A stretch of DNA of 39,238 bases from CAYSZB01 sp964435475 (GTDB lineage Bacteria > Chloroflexota > Anaerolineae > Anaerolineales > Anaerolineaceae). The stretch lies in NCBI GenBank assembly GCA_964435475.1, contig CAYSZB010000017.1:1-39238 (forward strand), given 5' to 3'. The number at the start of each line of letters is the position of its first letter. Position 1 is the first letter of the stretch. The position numbers and the translations under genes are program-made. The notes under the pieces are model-generated. The model searched no databases. It was not told where the DNA came from and saw only the letters and a program-made list of their open reading frames with translations. Below, one piece after another: positions 39,229-39,238 of the stretch.

Positions 39229-39238
39229 ATATGCACAG

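Noticed and set aside
1..39238. CRISPR arrays, tRNA, rRNA, insertion sequences, prophage
   Set aside because: No repeat-spacer pattern, cloverleaf, transposase or phage gene was recognised on either strand.

Overview
The window looks like chromosomal DNA of an anaerobic or facultative Chloroflexota bacterium, most likely of the Anaerolineae type. This is inferred from the gene mix: coenzyme F420 biosynthesis genes, a type 2 isopentenyl-diphosphate isomerase, a heliorhodopsin (known mostly from monoderm-type lineages), and a DUF4405-type membrane protein with a Thr/Pro-rich linker. No rRNA or other taxonomic marker was seen. Nearly all coding DNA is intact. No insertion sequence, phage, CRISPR array or tRNA was recognised.

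Region A (1-16.4 kb) is a long, tightly packed plus-strand gene train with mostly 1-4 bp overlaps. After the tail of a Nudix hydrolase come an SsnA-like amidohydrolase, NADPH:F420 oxidoreductase, CofE, CofD, a fusion of CofC with an F420/flavin-dependent LLM reductase, a PaaI-type thioesterase, a degenerate FAD subunit, a [2Fe-2S]-Mo hydroxylase (XdhD-like), a Mn-dependent pyrophosphatase, XdhC, a FAD-[2Fe-2S] fusion subunit, a second Mo subunit and a MocA-like nucleotidyltransferase. It joins F420 production, recycling and use to two molybdenum hydroxylases and their maturation factors. Anaerobic purine or N-heterocycle catabolism is my best guess for the pathway.

Region B (16.4-22.6 kb) holds glmS, preceded by a recognisable self-cleaving glmS ribozyme with an unusual extra stem. 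It is followed by an Mrp-family ATPase, a RicT/PSP1 protein (apparently leaderless), a PIG-L deacetylase and an M20 amidohydrolase.

Region C (22.6-28.9 kb) is mostly minus strand. It carries a polyprenyl synthetase with type 2 IPP isomerase, a lone plus-strand acyl carrier protein, succinyl-CoA synthetase (sucCD), and an SPFH protein fused to an excisionase-like helix-turn-helix together with an unknown helical partner.

Region D (29.0-30.6 kb, plus) has a 46-residue Flp-pilin-like protein, ComF and a long-form ribosome hibernation factor. Region E (31.0-36.9 kb, plus) is a probable glycoside-use operon: a cytoplasmic GH43-like enzyme, a GPH-family symporter, a serine beta-lactamase-fold esterase and a type B carboxylesterase. 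Region F (37.1-39.2 kb, minus) has a heliorhodopsin with an operator-like palindrome upstream, then a DUF4405/cytochrome-b-like membrane protein with an internal twin-arginine motif. Upstream of the latter are four hexamers at an exact 11-bp period, resembling a PhoP/OmpR-type binding array.
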